From Candidatus Sediminicultor tertius (GTDB lineage: Bacteria > Atribacterota > Phoenicimicrobiia > Phoenicimicrobiales > Phoenicimicrobiaceae): 5,610 nucleotides of DNA. The notes under the pieces were generated by a model. The model was not told where the DNA came from, did no database searches, and saw nothing but the letters and a program-made list of their open reading frames with translations. The stretch is from NCBI GenBank assembly GCA_003527405.1, contig DPXH01000171.1:1-5610 (forward strand), read 5' to 3'. The translations under genes and the position numbers were made by a program. This document shows, one piece after another, positions 1 through 4,600 of this stretch. Positions within the stretch are counted from its first letter, which is position 1, and each line of letters starts with the position of its first letter.

Positions 1-3
1 TAT

Positions 4-1575
4 TTGATTAATTTTGACCTGTCCAAAATTAAAAAAATTTATACGGATTTTTTGATTGTGGGCTCGGGAATCGCCGGCTTATATACTTCACTCAAAATTT
101 GCGATAAAGGAGAAGTTATTCTTCTTACTAAAAGTAAATTAAAAGAAGGCAGCACGGAACATGCTCAGGGAGGTATAGCCGTAGCTTTAGGAGATAAGGA
201 TTCACCCCACTTACATATGGAAGATACCCTAAAAGCCGGGGCAAATTTTTGCGACCCTGAAGCGGTAGAAGTTTTAGTAACAGAGGGGCCGAAATGTGTT
301 GAAGAACTAATAGAATTGGGAACCAAATTTGACAAAATAGAAGGAAAATATAAAACTGCTTTAGAAGCAGCCCACCAAAGACCCCGGATCTTACGTGCCC
401 GGGGTGATGCCACCGGAGCAGAAATCGAGGAGTCTCTTTCTCAAAAAGTAATTAATGAAAATAAAATAAAAATCAAAGAGAATATTTTAGTAATAGATAT
501 TTTAACCGAGCATACTGTTTGTTGTGGACTGCTTGCCTTAGATAGCAATACTAATGAGATTATCGCCTATTTAGCAAGAACAACTATTTTGGCCAGCGGC
601 GGAGCGGGGCAGCTTTTTTCCAATACCACTAATCCTGATGTGGCCACAGGAGATGGTATTGCTCTGGCTTATAGGGGAGGAGCAAAAGTAACGGATTTAG
701 AATTTATTCAATTCCATCCTACTGCCCTCTATCACCAGGGAAGTCCTAAGTTTCTTATTTCTGAAGCGGTTCGCGGTGAAGGTGCTATTTTAAAAAATAT
801 TAAAGGCGAGTCCTTTATGTCCTCCTATCATCCTCAAGCTGAATTAGCTCCCAGAGATATAGTTGCCCGGGCAATTACTGACCAAATGAGAAAAACTAAA
901 AGTGATTATGTTTATTTAGATGCTACCAAAATAAAAGATAAATTTTCCCAACGCTTCCCTACTATTTATAAAAACTGTATTACGCTGGGTATTAACCCTG
1001 AAAAAGAATATATCCCGGTAGCCCCGGCAGCTCATTATACTATAGGAGGTATAAGAACCGATACCTGGGGACAAACTAATTTAACCAATCTTTATGCCTG
1101 TGGAGAGTGCACTTCAACGGGAGTGCATGGAGCCAATCGTTTAGCCAGCAATTCGCTTTTAGAGGGACTGGTTTTTGGTAAGAGAATCACCCAGAAAATT
1201 AAAGAAAATAAATCGCTTTTTTCTCAAAAAATAGACAAGGAAATAAATATTTCTTATAATATTCCACGAGAAAATATTCGAGGATTCGACCCGAAACAAA
1301 TAAAAAAGGAACTACAAAAACTTATGTGGGATAAAGTGGGAATCATTCGAAATTCCTCTGATTTAAAGAAAGCACTACAGAAAATTAACGAATGGAAATT
1401 TATATTTAAATCAAAACTTAAAACTACTGAGGACTTTGAATTGGCTAATCTTATTATCTTAGCTGACTTGATTACTAATTCAGCTTTACAGCGTGAAGAA
1501 AGCCGGGGAGCACATTACCGTGAAGATTTTCCCGATAGAGATGATGTAAACTGGAAGAAACATATAATATATTGA
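4..1575 (+). CDS. nadB: L-aspartate oxidase (quinolinate pathway), 5' end at window edge
   Basis: This cytoplasmic FAD enzyme oxidises L-aspartate to iminoaspartate, which quinolinate synthase (NadA) then condenses with dihydroxyacetone phosphate. The visible 523 residues begin with the dinucleotide fold GSGIAGLYTSL (20-30) and continue with EHAQGGIAVAL (52-62), ASGGAGQLFSNTTNP (197-211), the substrate-side FHPTAL (237-242), SEAVRGEG (253-260), APRD (282-285), APAAHYTIGGI (340-350) and GVHGANRLASNSLLEG (373-388). A helical C-terminal domain ends in the family signature RGAHYREDFPDRDD (501-514). By family comparison, Glu121, His238, Arg284, His344 and Arg379 are likely active-site residues. 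Length suits NadB (about 520-540). Pairing with nadC, and AQGG without the covalent-FAD histidine of SdhA/FrdA, favour NadB over those relatives. The start used is TTG; the frame stays open to base 1, so an upstream start outside the window is possible. The TGA stop lies inside a tandem repeat. Confidence 0.93.
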   Translation: MINFDLSKIKKIYTDFLIVGSGIAGLYTSLKICDKGEVILLTKSKLKEGSTEHAQGGIAVALGDKDSPHLHMEDTLKAGANFCDPEAVEVLVTEGPKCVEELIELGTKFDKIEGKYKTALEAAHQRPRILRARGDATGAEIEESLSQKVINENKIKIKENILVIDILTEHTVCCGLLALDSNTNEIIAYLARTTILASGGAGQLFSNTTNPDVATGDGIALAYRGGAKVTDLEFIQFHPTALYHQGSPKFLISEAVRGEGAILKNIKGESFMSSYHPQAELAPRDIVARAITDQMRKTKSDYVYLDATKIKDKFSQRFPTIYKNCITLGINPEKEYIPVAPAAHYTIGGIRTDTWGQTNLTNLYACGECTSTGVHGANRLASNSLLEGLVFGKRITQKIKENKSLFSQKIDKEINISYNIPRENIRGFDPKQIKKELQKLMWDKVGIIRNSSDLKKALQKINEWKFIFKSKLKTTEDFELANLIILADLITNSALQREESRGAHYREDFPDRDDVNWKKHIIY

Positions 1576-1599
1576 CCGATTGACCGATTCTCCAATTAT
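1571..1599. repeat. 8-bp tandem array (unit ATTGACCG) at nadB 3' end
   Basis: Two identical units ATTGACCG (1571-1578, 1579-1586) are followed by a degenerate unit ATTCTCCA and a partial ATTA. The first unit contains the TGA stop codon of nadB (1573-1575), so the array begins inside the gene. Confidence 0.75.
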
Positions 1600-1608
1600 A
1601 TCAGTCGT

Positions 1609-1622
1609 TAGTGAATAGTGAA
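1609..1622. repeat. 7-bp tandem repeat TAGTGAA x2
   Basis: Two perfect copies of TAGTGAA are followed by TGATCGTTAA. A related word in the opposite orientation (ATTCACTAT) occurs at 2848-2856 in the nadC-coaX spacer. Two copies alone could be chance, but the location among other arrays makes membership of the same family plausible. Confidence 0.5.
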
Positions 1623-1712
1623 TGATCGTTAATTTTAAAAACAATTTTTCGGTTAAGAGAAATAAAAACATATTGCAATAATTTTCTTTTTGCTGAAAAG
1701 TGAAACTAATTT

Positions 1713-1752
1713 AATTGGTCAATTGGGGAATTGGTAAATTGGTCAATTATTC
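1713..1752. repeat. 8-bp tandem array (unit AATTGGTC) just upstream of nadC
   Basis: Successive octamers are AATTGGTC, AATTGGGG, AATTGGTA, AATTGGTC and a degenerate AATTATTC. The array ends three bases before the nadC ribosome binding site, so it would lie in the untranslated part of a nadB-nadC transcript. No convincing promoter was found in the rest of this 197-bp spacer, so nadC is probably cotranscribed with nadB. Confidence 0.8.
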
Positions 1753-1755
1753 TAT

Positions 1756-1764
1756 AAAGAGGTG
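1756..1764 (+). promoter_or_regulatory. nadC ribosome binding site
   Basis: AAAGAGGTG matches the anti-Shine-Dalgarno well and lies 8 nt before the ATG at 1773, which fixes the nadC start. Confidence 0.8.
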
Positions 1765-1772
1765 TTTTTAAG

Positions 1773-2636
1773 ATGGGCTTTTCAATAAAAGAAAATATCT
1801 TAATAGATAAAATAATAGAACAAGCTTTATTAGAAGATATTGGAACCGGAGATATTACCAGCGAATCAATTATTCCTTCTAATTTGAAAGCCAAAGGAAT
1901 AATTAAATCCTCTGAGGAGGGTGTAGTTGCCGGTTTAGATGTTGCCTGCCTGGTATTTCAAAAATTAGACTCAGAGATTATTTTCCAAAAAAAAATTAAA
2001 GATGGGACAAAAGTTACTCGAGGTAAAGTATTAGCAGAAATTACCGGTCCTGCCCGAACTATTCTAAAAGGAGAAAGGGTTGCCTTAAATTTCCTTCAGC
2101 GAATATCCGGTATAGCCACCATTACCTCTAAATTCTGTCAGGAAGTAAAAGATTTCCCGGTTAGAATATTGGATACACGTAAAACTACTCCCGGGTTAAG
2201 GATATTAGAAAAATATGCTGTCCGCATGGGGGGAGGATATAATCACCGTTTCGGATTATATGATGCTGTATTGATTAAGGATAATCATATTGCAGTAGCT
2301 GGAGGAATTAAGTCAGCGGTAAATTCTGTCCAAAAACAAATCTCCCACATGACAAAAATAGAAGTGGAAGTAGAAAATTTATCCCAGCTTCAAGAAGCTT
2401 TAGAGATGAAAGTTGATATAATAATGCTGGATAATATGAATTCAGATACTATGAGAAAAGCAGTAAAAATAGTTAAAGGTAAAGCCTTAATTGAGGCTTC
2501 AGGTGGAATCACTTTAGATAATGTAAGGGAAATCGCCCAAACAGGAGTAGATTTAATTTCTATTGGTTGTCTTACCCATTCGGTAAAGTCGTTGGATATT
2601 AGTATGGAAATAAAAAACGTATCTCGTATCTCGTGA
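1773..2636 (+). CDS. nadC: Nicotinate-nucleotide diphosphorylase (carboxylating) / quinolinate phosphoribosyltransferase
   Basis: This enzyme converts quinolinate and PRPP to nicotinate mononucleotide, CO2 and pyrophosphate (EC 2.4.2.19), the step that commits the NadB/NadA product to NAD. The 287 residues match the family's usual length. The N-terminal mixed domain carries LLEDIGTGDITS (19-30), followed by GERVALNFLQRISGIAT (100-116). The barrel carries DTRKTTPG (134-141), GGGYNHRFGLYDAVLIKDNH (153-172), KIEVEVEN (195-202), IIMLDNM (216-222), EASGGI (241-246) and ISIGCLTHS (262-270). By analogy with the Salmonella enzyme, Arg102, Arg136, Lys137, His158, Arg159, Lys169, Glu199 and Asp220 are the likely quinolinate/PRPP-binding residues; all are present. 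It follows nadB by 197 bp on the same strand. The start is supported by AAAGAGGTG at 1756-1764. The last residues (VSRIS) and the TGA stop are encoded by a 7-bp tandem repeat, so the extreme C-terminus is probably not conserved. Confidence 0.96.
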   Translation: MGFSIKENILIDKIIEQALLEDIGTGDITSESIIPSNLKAKGIIKSSEEGVVAGLDVACLVFQKLDSEIIFQKKIKDGTKVTRGKVLAEITGPARTILKGERVALNFLQRISGIATITSKFCQEVKDFPVRILDTRKTTPGLRILEKYAVRMGGGYNHRFGLYDAVLIKDNHIAVAGGIKSAVNSVQKQISHMTKIEVEVENLSQLQEALEMKVDIIMLDNMNSDTMRKAVKIVKGKALIEASGGITLDNVREIAQTGVDLISIGCLTHSVKSLDISMEIKNVSRIS

Positions 2637-2652
2637 ATCGCATCTCGTAAAG
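2618..2652. repeat. 7-bp tandem array (unit CGTATCT) overlapping the nadC 3' end
   Basis: Five consecutive heptamers: CGTATCT, CGTATCT, CGTGAAT, CGCATCT, CGTAAAG. The first three units carry the last five nadC codons and its TGA stop (2634-2636). The closing unit CGTAAAG is the same as the one that closes the array at 4465-4492, and the next base starts an 8-bp array. Confidence 0.8.
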
Positions 2653-2692
2653 CCGGTTAGCCAGTTTACCGGTTACCCGATTACCCGGTTGA
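2653..2692. repeat. 8-bp tandem array (consensus CCGGTTAC)
   Basis: Five consecutive octamers: CCGGTTAG, CCAGTTTA, CCGGTTAC, CCGATTAC, CCGGTTGA. The array abuts the preceding 7-bp array with no gap. Internal CCGGT/ACCGG complementarity could give only short helices, so a terminator role is not evident. Confidence 0.8.
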
Positions 2693-2706
2693 AGAATTAA
2701 AATTAG

Positions 2707-2724
2707 GTTGATAACTGTATCAAC
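2707..2724. terminator. Weak hairpin in the nadC-coaX convergent spacer
   Basis: GTTGATA and TATCAAC form a perfect 7-bp stem with a 4-nt ACTG loop. It is the clearest hairpin between the two convergent genes and the only terminator candidate I see there. The stem is A+T-rich and neither side has a proper T tract (the - strand side reads CTAATTTTAATT), so factor-independent termination is doubtful. Confidence 0.2.
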
Positions 2725-2759
2725 TGAGGACTCGTATTTGAAATTAACGACTAGTATTA

Positions 2760-2791
2760 ACTGGTAAACAAGGTAACTGGGTAACTAATAA
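2760..2791. repeat. 8-bp tandem array (consensus ACTGGGTA)
   Basis: Four octamers in register: ACTGGTAA, ACAAGGTA, ACTGGGTA, ACTAATAA. The outer units are degenerate; the 8-bp period is visible from the repeated GGTAAC words. The stretch before it (CGACTAGTATTAACTGG, 2748-2764) resembles CGACTAGTTAATTGG at 2857-2871. Confidence 0.6.
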
Positions 2792-2815
2792 TAATATACT
2801 ATTCTAAATTACTAT

Positions 2816-2843
2816 ACGCTGAACGCTGTACGTTCCACGCTAG
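2816..2843. repeat. 7-bp tandem array (consensus ACGCTGA)
   Basis: Four heptamers in register: ACGCTGA, ACGCTGT, ACGTTCC, ACGCTAG. All four begin with ACG, and three share ACGCT. Confidence 0.7.
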
Positions 2844-2858
2844 GCTTATTCACTATCG

Positions 2859-2906
2859 ACTAGTTAATTGGCAAATCGGGGAATTAGTTAATCGGTAAAT
2901 CAAAGC
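2859..2906. repeat. 8-bp tandem array abutting the coaX stop codon
   Basis: Six octamers in register: ACTAGTTA, ATTGGCAA, ATCGGGGA, ATTAGTTA, ATCGGTAA, ATCAAAGC. The words resemble the AATTGGTC array upstream of nadC. The array ends at the base next to the coaX stop codon (2907-2909 on the - strand). Confidence 0.7.
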
Positions 2907-3674
2907 TTACTTATTCATCTCATAAATCATCCGCAATCCCTGCAAGGTTAAAAAAGGATTAATTTTATCGATCAGTTTACTTTCGTTTCCCATCAATTCC
3001 GCCTGGCCCCCGGTAGCTACTACTACAGAATCCTCTCCCAACTCTTTCTTAAACCGTCTAATTAATTCATTGGTTAATCCCAAATAACCAAAGAACATTC
3101 CTGACTGCATTGCGGTAATAGTATTGCTACCTATAGAATGTTTGGGTTTTATAAATTCTATTTTGGGTAACTTGGCTGTCTTTTCAAACAGAGCTTCTGC
3201 TGAAATTTCTATTCCGGGAGTGATGGCCCCTCCCAGATAAACTCCCTCCTTGTTAACTGCACAAAATGTAGTGGCTGTTCCAAAATCTACAATTATTACC
3301 GGCCCCCCGTATAATTTATAAGCAGCAATGGCATTGACAATTCTATCTGCCCCCACTTCCTTGGGATTATCTGTCTTAATATGAATTTCAGTCTTTATTC
3401 CCGGCCCTACAATAATTGGAGCTACTTTAAAGTAATCCACGGACATCTTTTTTAATATCCAGGTTACCGGAGGGATAACACAGGAAATAACTACTGATTT
3501 AATATCTGAAAAGGTTAAATTAGAATCGGAAAGCAAACTCTTAACCAACATTCCATACTCATCCTCTGTCTTATTCAAATCGGTAGAAATTCTCCAATGG
3601 CCTAATAATTTCTCTTCTTTATATACCCCTATTACCGTATGGGTATTACCTACATCTATTACTAAAATCACCAT
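2907..3674 (-). CDS. coaX: Type III pantothenate kinase
   Basis: CoaX phosphorylates pantothenate with ATP, the first step of CoA synthesis, in the cytoplasm; type III enzymes are not feedback-inhibited by CoA and need a monovalent cation. The 255 residues match the family length. Visible landmarks are the phosphate-binding DVGNTHTVIG (7-16), GHWRIST (25-31), GADRIVNA (108-115), VDFGTATTF (129-137), GGAITPGIEISAEALFEKTA (148-167), QSGMFFGY (190-197) and ATGGQAELM (220-228). Asp7, Asp110 and Asp130 are the expected acidic active-site residues of this ASKHA-fold kinase. The start may be the second codon, GTG at 3671-3669: that gives the more typical N-terminus MILVIDVGNT and moves GGAGG from 4 to 7 nt before the start. 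It lies 98 bp downstream of the ECF S component on the same strand, suggesting pantothenate uptake coupled to phosphorylation. Confidence 0.95.
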   Translation of the reverse strand: MVILVIDVGNTHTVIGVYKEEKLLGHWRISTDLNKTEDEYGMLVKSLLSDSNLTFSDIKSVVISCVIPPVTWILKKMSVDYFKVAPIIVGPGIKTEIHIKTDNPKEVGADRIVNAIAAYKLYGGPVIIVDFGTATTFCAVNKEGVYLGGAITPGIEISAEALFEKTAKLPKIEFIKPKHSIGSNTITAMQSGMFFGYLGLTNELIRRFKKELGEDSVVVATGGQAELMGNESKLIDKINPFLTLQGLRMIYEMNK

Positions 3675-3676
3675 AT

Positions 3677-3686
3677 CCCCTCCCTT
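3677..3686 (-). promoter_or_regulatory. coaX ribosome binding site
   Basis: On the - strand this reads AAGGGAGGGG. GGAGG lies 4 nt from the ATG and 7 nt from the in-frame GTG that follows it, which leaves the exact start open and slightly favours GTG. Confidence 0.75.
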
Positions 3687-3703
3687 GAACTATATACTCC
3701 TTT

Positions 3704-3726
3704 GTCATCCCCGCGGAAGCGGGAAA
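3704..3726. repeat. GTCAT-type palindromic intergenic repeat
   Basis: The core is CCCGC-GGAA-GCGGG (3710-3723), preceded by GTCATC and followed by AAAG. It forms a 5-bp G+C-only stem with a GNRA-type loop on the + strand. It resembles the dispersed GTCAT...CCCGCG-A-GCGGGA palindromes found in many bacterial genomes and is far more G+C-rich than its surroundings. It sits 18 bp upstream of the coaX ribosome binding site, so it would be transcribed in the panT-coaX spacer. Confidence 0.6.
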
Positions 3727-3730
3727 GTAA

Positions 3731-3765
3731 ATAGAGCAGAGGAATATTCAATCCCCCTACTCTAT
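3731..3765 (-). terminator. Hairpin after the ECF S component gene (terminator or processing element)
   Basis: Read on the - strand, arms of 15 nt (3765-3751 and 3745-3731) pair completely around a 5-nt TGAAT loop, with 12 Watson-Crick and 3 G-U pairs. The stem starts 7 nt after the upstream gene's stop codon. The following sequence (TTACTTTCCCG) is only a weak T tract, so termination may be partial and let some transcription reach coaX. On the + strand the three wobble pairs become A/C mismatches, so the structure is built for the - strand transcript. Confidence 0.45.
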
Positions 3766-3772
3766 AATTTTT

Positions 3773-4300
3773 CTAATAACCGGCTCTTTTTAAAGCTTTA
3801 ACTAACATAAATACCAATAATATTGCTACTACCACTTCCGGGGTGCCATGAACTACTGCAATGGTGGCACTTACTTTTACCGGAAGATATCCCCTTAAGG
3901 TAGCTAATCCCAATACTCCGATAGTGTTGGTAAGAGTTCCTATGGCCGCTGCAATAGCACTGTTTTTCCAGAGATATTTATAAGAATAATAAGCTGTTAC
4001 TCCGATAAATATTCTGGGTAAAATGGCAATTAGCGGGTCGGCAAATATGGGGTTAGTGGCATTTAAAAAACTGTAAACTCCGAAGATTAATCCTACTAAT
4101 GCACCTACTATCGGACCTTCGAGTACCCCTCCTAAAATGGCGGGAATGTGCATGATGGTAGCATGACCGGCTGGAGTTGGAACGGGGATAAACCCCAACC
4201 TGGTTACTCCTAAGATGATAGCAATTGCCCCCAGCATGCCGGATATAGCCAGCTGCCGGGTAGTAATCTTAAATCCTGATAAAGCAGAATCTCTATTCAT
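3773..4300 (-). CDS. ECF transporter S component, probably pantothenate-specific (PanT-like)
   Basis: This small integral membrane protein would be the substrate-binding (S) subunit of an energy-coupling-factor vitamin transporter. From the ATG at 4300 it has 175 residues, typical of S components (170-200), with about six hydrophobic segments near 15-37, 51-63, 65-80, 89-110, 115-135 and 154-172. The loop PVPTPAGHATIMHIP (39-53), then GGVLEGPIVGALVGLIFG (57-74) and DPLIAILPRIFIG (88-100), resembles the S-component family often found next to coaX. Gly21/Ala25 in the first helix resembles the AxxxA contact with EcfT. Pantothenate as substrate is inferred mainly from the adjacent coaX; another vitamin is possible. 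No EcfA/EcfT genes are in the window, so it would use a shared energising module. The GTG at 4309 gives three more residues, but it lies within the GGAGGTG ribosome binding site; the ATG 8 nt after GGAGG is the better start. Confidence 0.85.
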   Translation of the reverse strand: MNRDSALSGFKITTRQLAISGMLGAIAIILGVTRLGFIPVPTPAGHATIMHIPAILGGVLEGPIVGALVGLIFGVYSFLNATNPIFADPLIAILPRIFIGVTAYYSYKYLWKNSAIAAAIGTLTNTIGVLGLATLRGYLPVKVSATIAVVHGTPEVVVAILLVFMLVKALKRAGY

Positions 4301-4421
4301 TTTTTTCACCTCCGTTCTAGTTCCGTCGTAAGATACCAGACGAAATACTATTAATTTTATCTACTCCTGGTCTTGTTCTTATGTAAGATACAAGCTTTCG
4401 GGTAAAGGCTTATCCTTTACA
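4301..4421 (-). promoter_or_regulatory. Structured 5' leader of the ECF S component gene
   Basis: From the likely transcription start near 4420 to the ATG there are about 120 nt. Near the 5' end GTAAAGG and CCTTTAC (4420-4402) form a perfect 7-bp stem with a 5-nt loop, extendable by two G-C pairs with a bulge. The 9-mer GTATCTTAC occurs twice in the same orientation (4391-4383 and 4336-4328), 46 bp apart. The second copy lies in the loop of a CGTC/GACG hairpin just before the ribosome binding site, and the overlapping CTGGT can pair instead with ACCAG farther upstream, giving mutually exclusive folds. I do not recognise a known riboswitch (TPP, FMN, cobalamin, preQ1 and THF consensus features are absent). 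A cis-regulatory role is inference. Confidence 0.35.
4307..4313 (-). promoter_or_regulatory. Ribosome binding site that decides the ECF S component start
   Basis: On the - strand this reads GGAGGTG, followed by six A and then ATG (4300-4298). The GTG inside this motif is in frame but is part of the ribosome binding site, so it is unlikely to be the start codon. Confidence 0.8.
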
Positions 4422-4426
4422 CCCAC

Positions 4427-4455
4427 AGTTTAAGCTACTTTAACAAATATGTCAA
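4427..4455 (-). promoter_or_regulatory. Sigma70-type promoter for the ECF S component-coaX operon
   Basis: On the - strand a perfect -35 hexamer TTGACA (4455-4450) is separated by 17 bp from a -10 hexamer TAAACT (4432-4427, four of six matches including the key T, A and final T). This predicts a start near 4420 and a leader of about 120 nt. No sigma54 -24/-12 element was seen, so the neighbouring sigma54 activator probably does not act here. Confidence 0.6.
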
Positions 4456-4548
4456 GCTAATTTTCGTATTGCGTATTGCGTATTGCGTAAAGAGAAAGAA
4501 AAGACTCAGGGGAAAAAATAAGATAGAAAAAACAAAAGCGACAACCAT
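4435..4548 (-). CDS. Possible 37-residue hydrophobic small protein (doubtful)
   Basis: An ATG at 4548-4546, preceded by AAGGAAAAGA, opens a 37-codon frame ending at TAG (4437-4435). Its first 20 residues are almost all hydrophobic, starting MVVAFVFSILFF, and could form one transmembrane helix. The second half is read from the CGTATTG heptamer array and from the -35 element of the downstream promoter. A promoter-like pair lies about 20 bp upstream (4572-4600). Against it: the coding strand here is very pyrimidine-rich, which yields Phe/Leu codons by chance, and the frame crosses a simple repeat. No function can be assigned. Confidence 0.2.
   Translation of the reverse strand: MVVAFVFSILFFPLSLFFLFTQYAIRNTKISLTYLLK
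4465..4492. repeat. 7-bp tandem array (unit CGTATTG)
   Basis: Three perfect CGTATTG units are followed by CGTAAAG. The unit resembles CGTATCT of the array at the nadC 3' end, and both arrays close with the same CGTAAAG heptamer, so the two are related. It lies between two promoter-like sequences upstream of the ECF S component gene. Confidence 0.85.
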
Positions 4549-4570
4549 TCTTTTCCTTGCCTGACTACTC

Positions 4571-4600
4571 CACTAAAGTTTACACCAACTTTAGTGTCAA
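4571..4600 (-). promoter_or_regulatory. Second promoter-like element overlapped by an inverted repeat (candidate operator)
   Basis: CACTAAAGTT (4571-4580) and AACTTTAGTG (4587-4596) are a perfect 10-bp inverted repeat around 6 bp. On the - strand the same bases carry TTGACA (4600-4595), a 17-bp spacer and TTTAGT (4577-4572, four of six matches to TATAAT). A palindrome covering both hexamers is the usual layout of a repressor site. I do not recognise the motif as a named regulator's operator. The RNA would start near 4565 and run toward the ECF S component gene. Confidence 0.4.

Noticed and set aside
165..413. 82-residue open frame on the - strand inside nadB
   Set aside because: It is wholly antisense to a conserved part of nadB, lacks a recognisable domain, and is explained as a shadow of that gene.
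1486..1671. 61-residue - strand frame across the nadB 3' end
   Set aside because: It is partly antisense to the conserved nadB C-terminus and partly A+T-rich spacer, with no family resemblance.
1706..1894. 62-residue - strand frame over the nadC start
   Set aside because: It is antisense to nadC, and its tail is a translation of the octamer array (repeating Ile-Asp-Gln/Asn-Ser-Pro type residues).
1914..1923. GAGGAGGGTG inside nadC as an internal ribosome binding site
   Set aside because: It encodes Glu-Glu-Gly of the conserved N-terminal domain, and the GTG in it is out of frame with no open frame of note behind it.
1571..2906. CRISPR array or plasmid-type iterons
   Set aside because: Units are 7-8 bp and contiguous, with no spacers, no cas genes and no replication protein.
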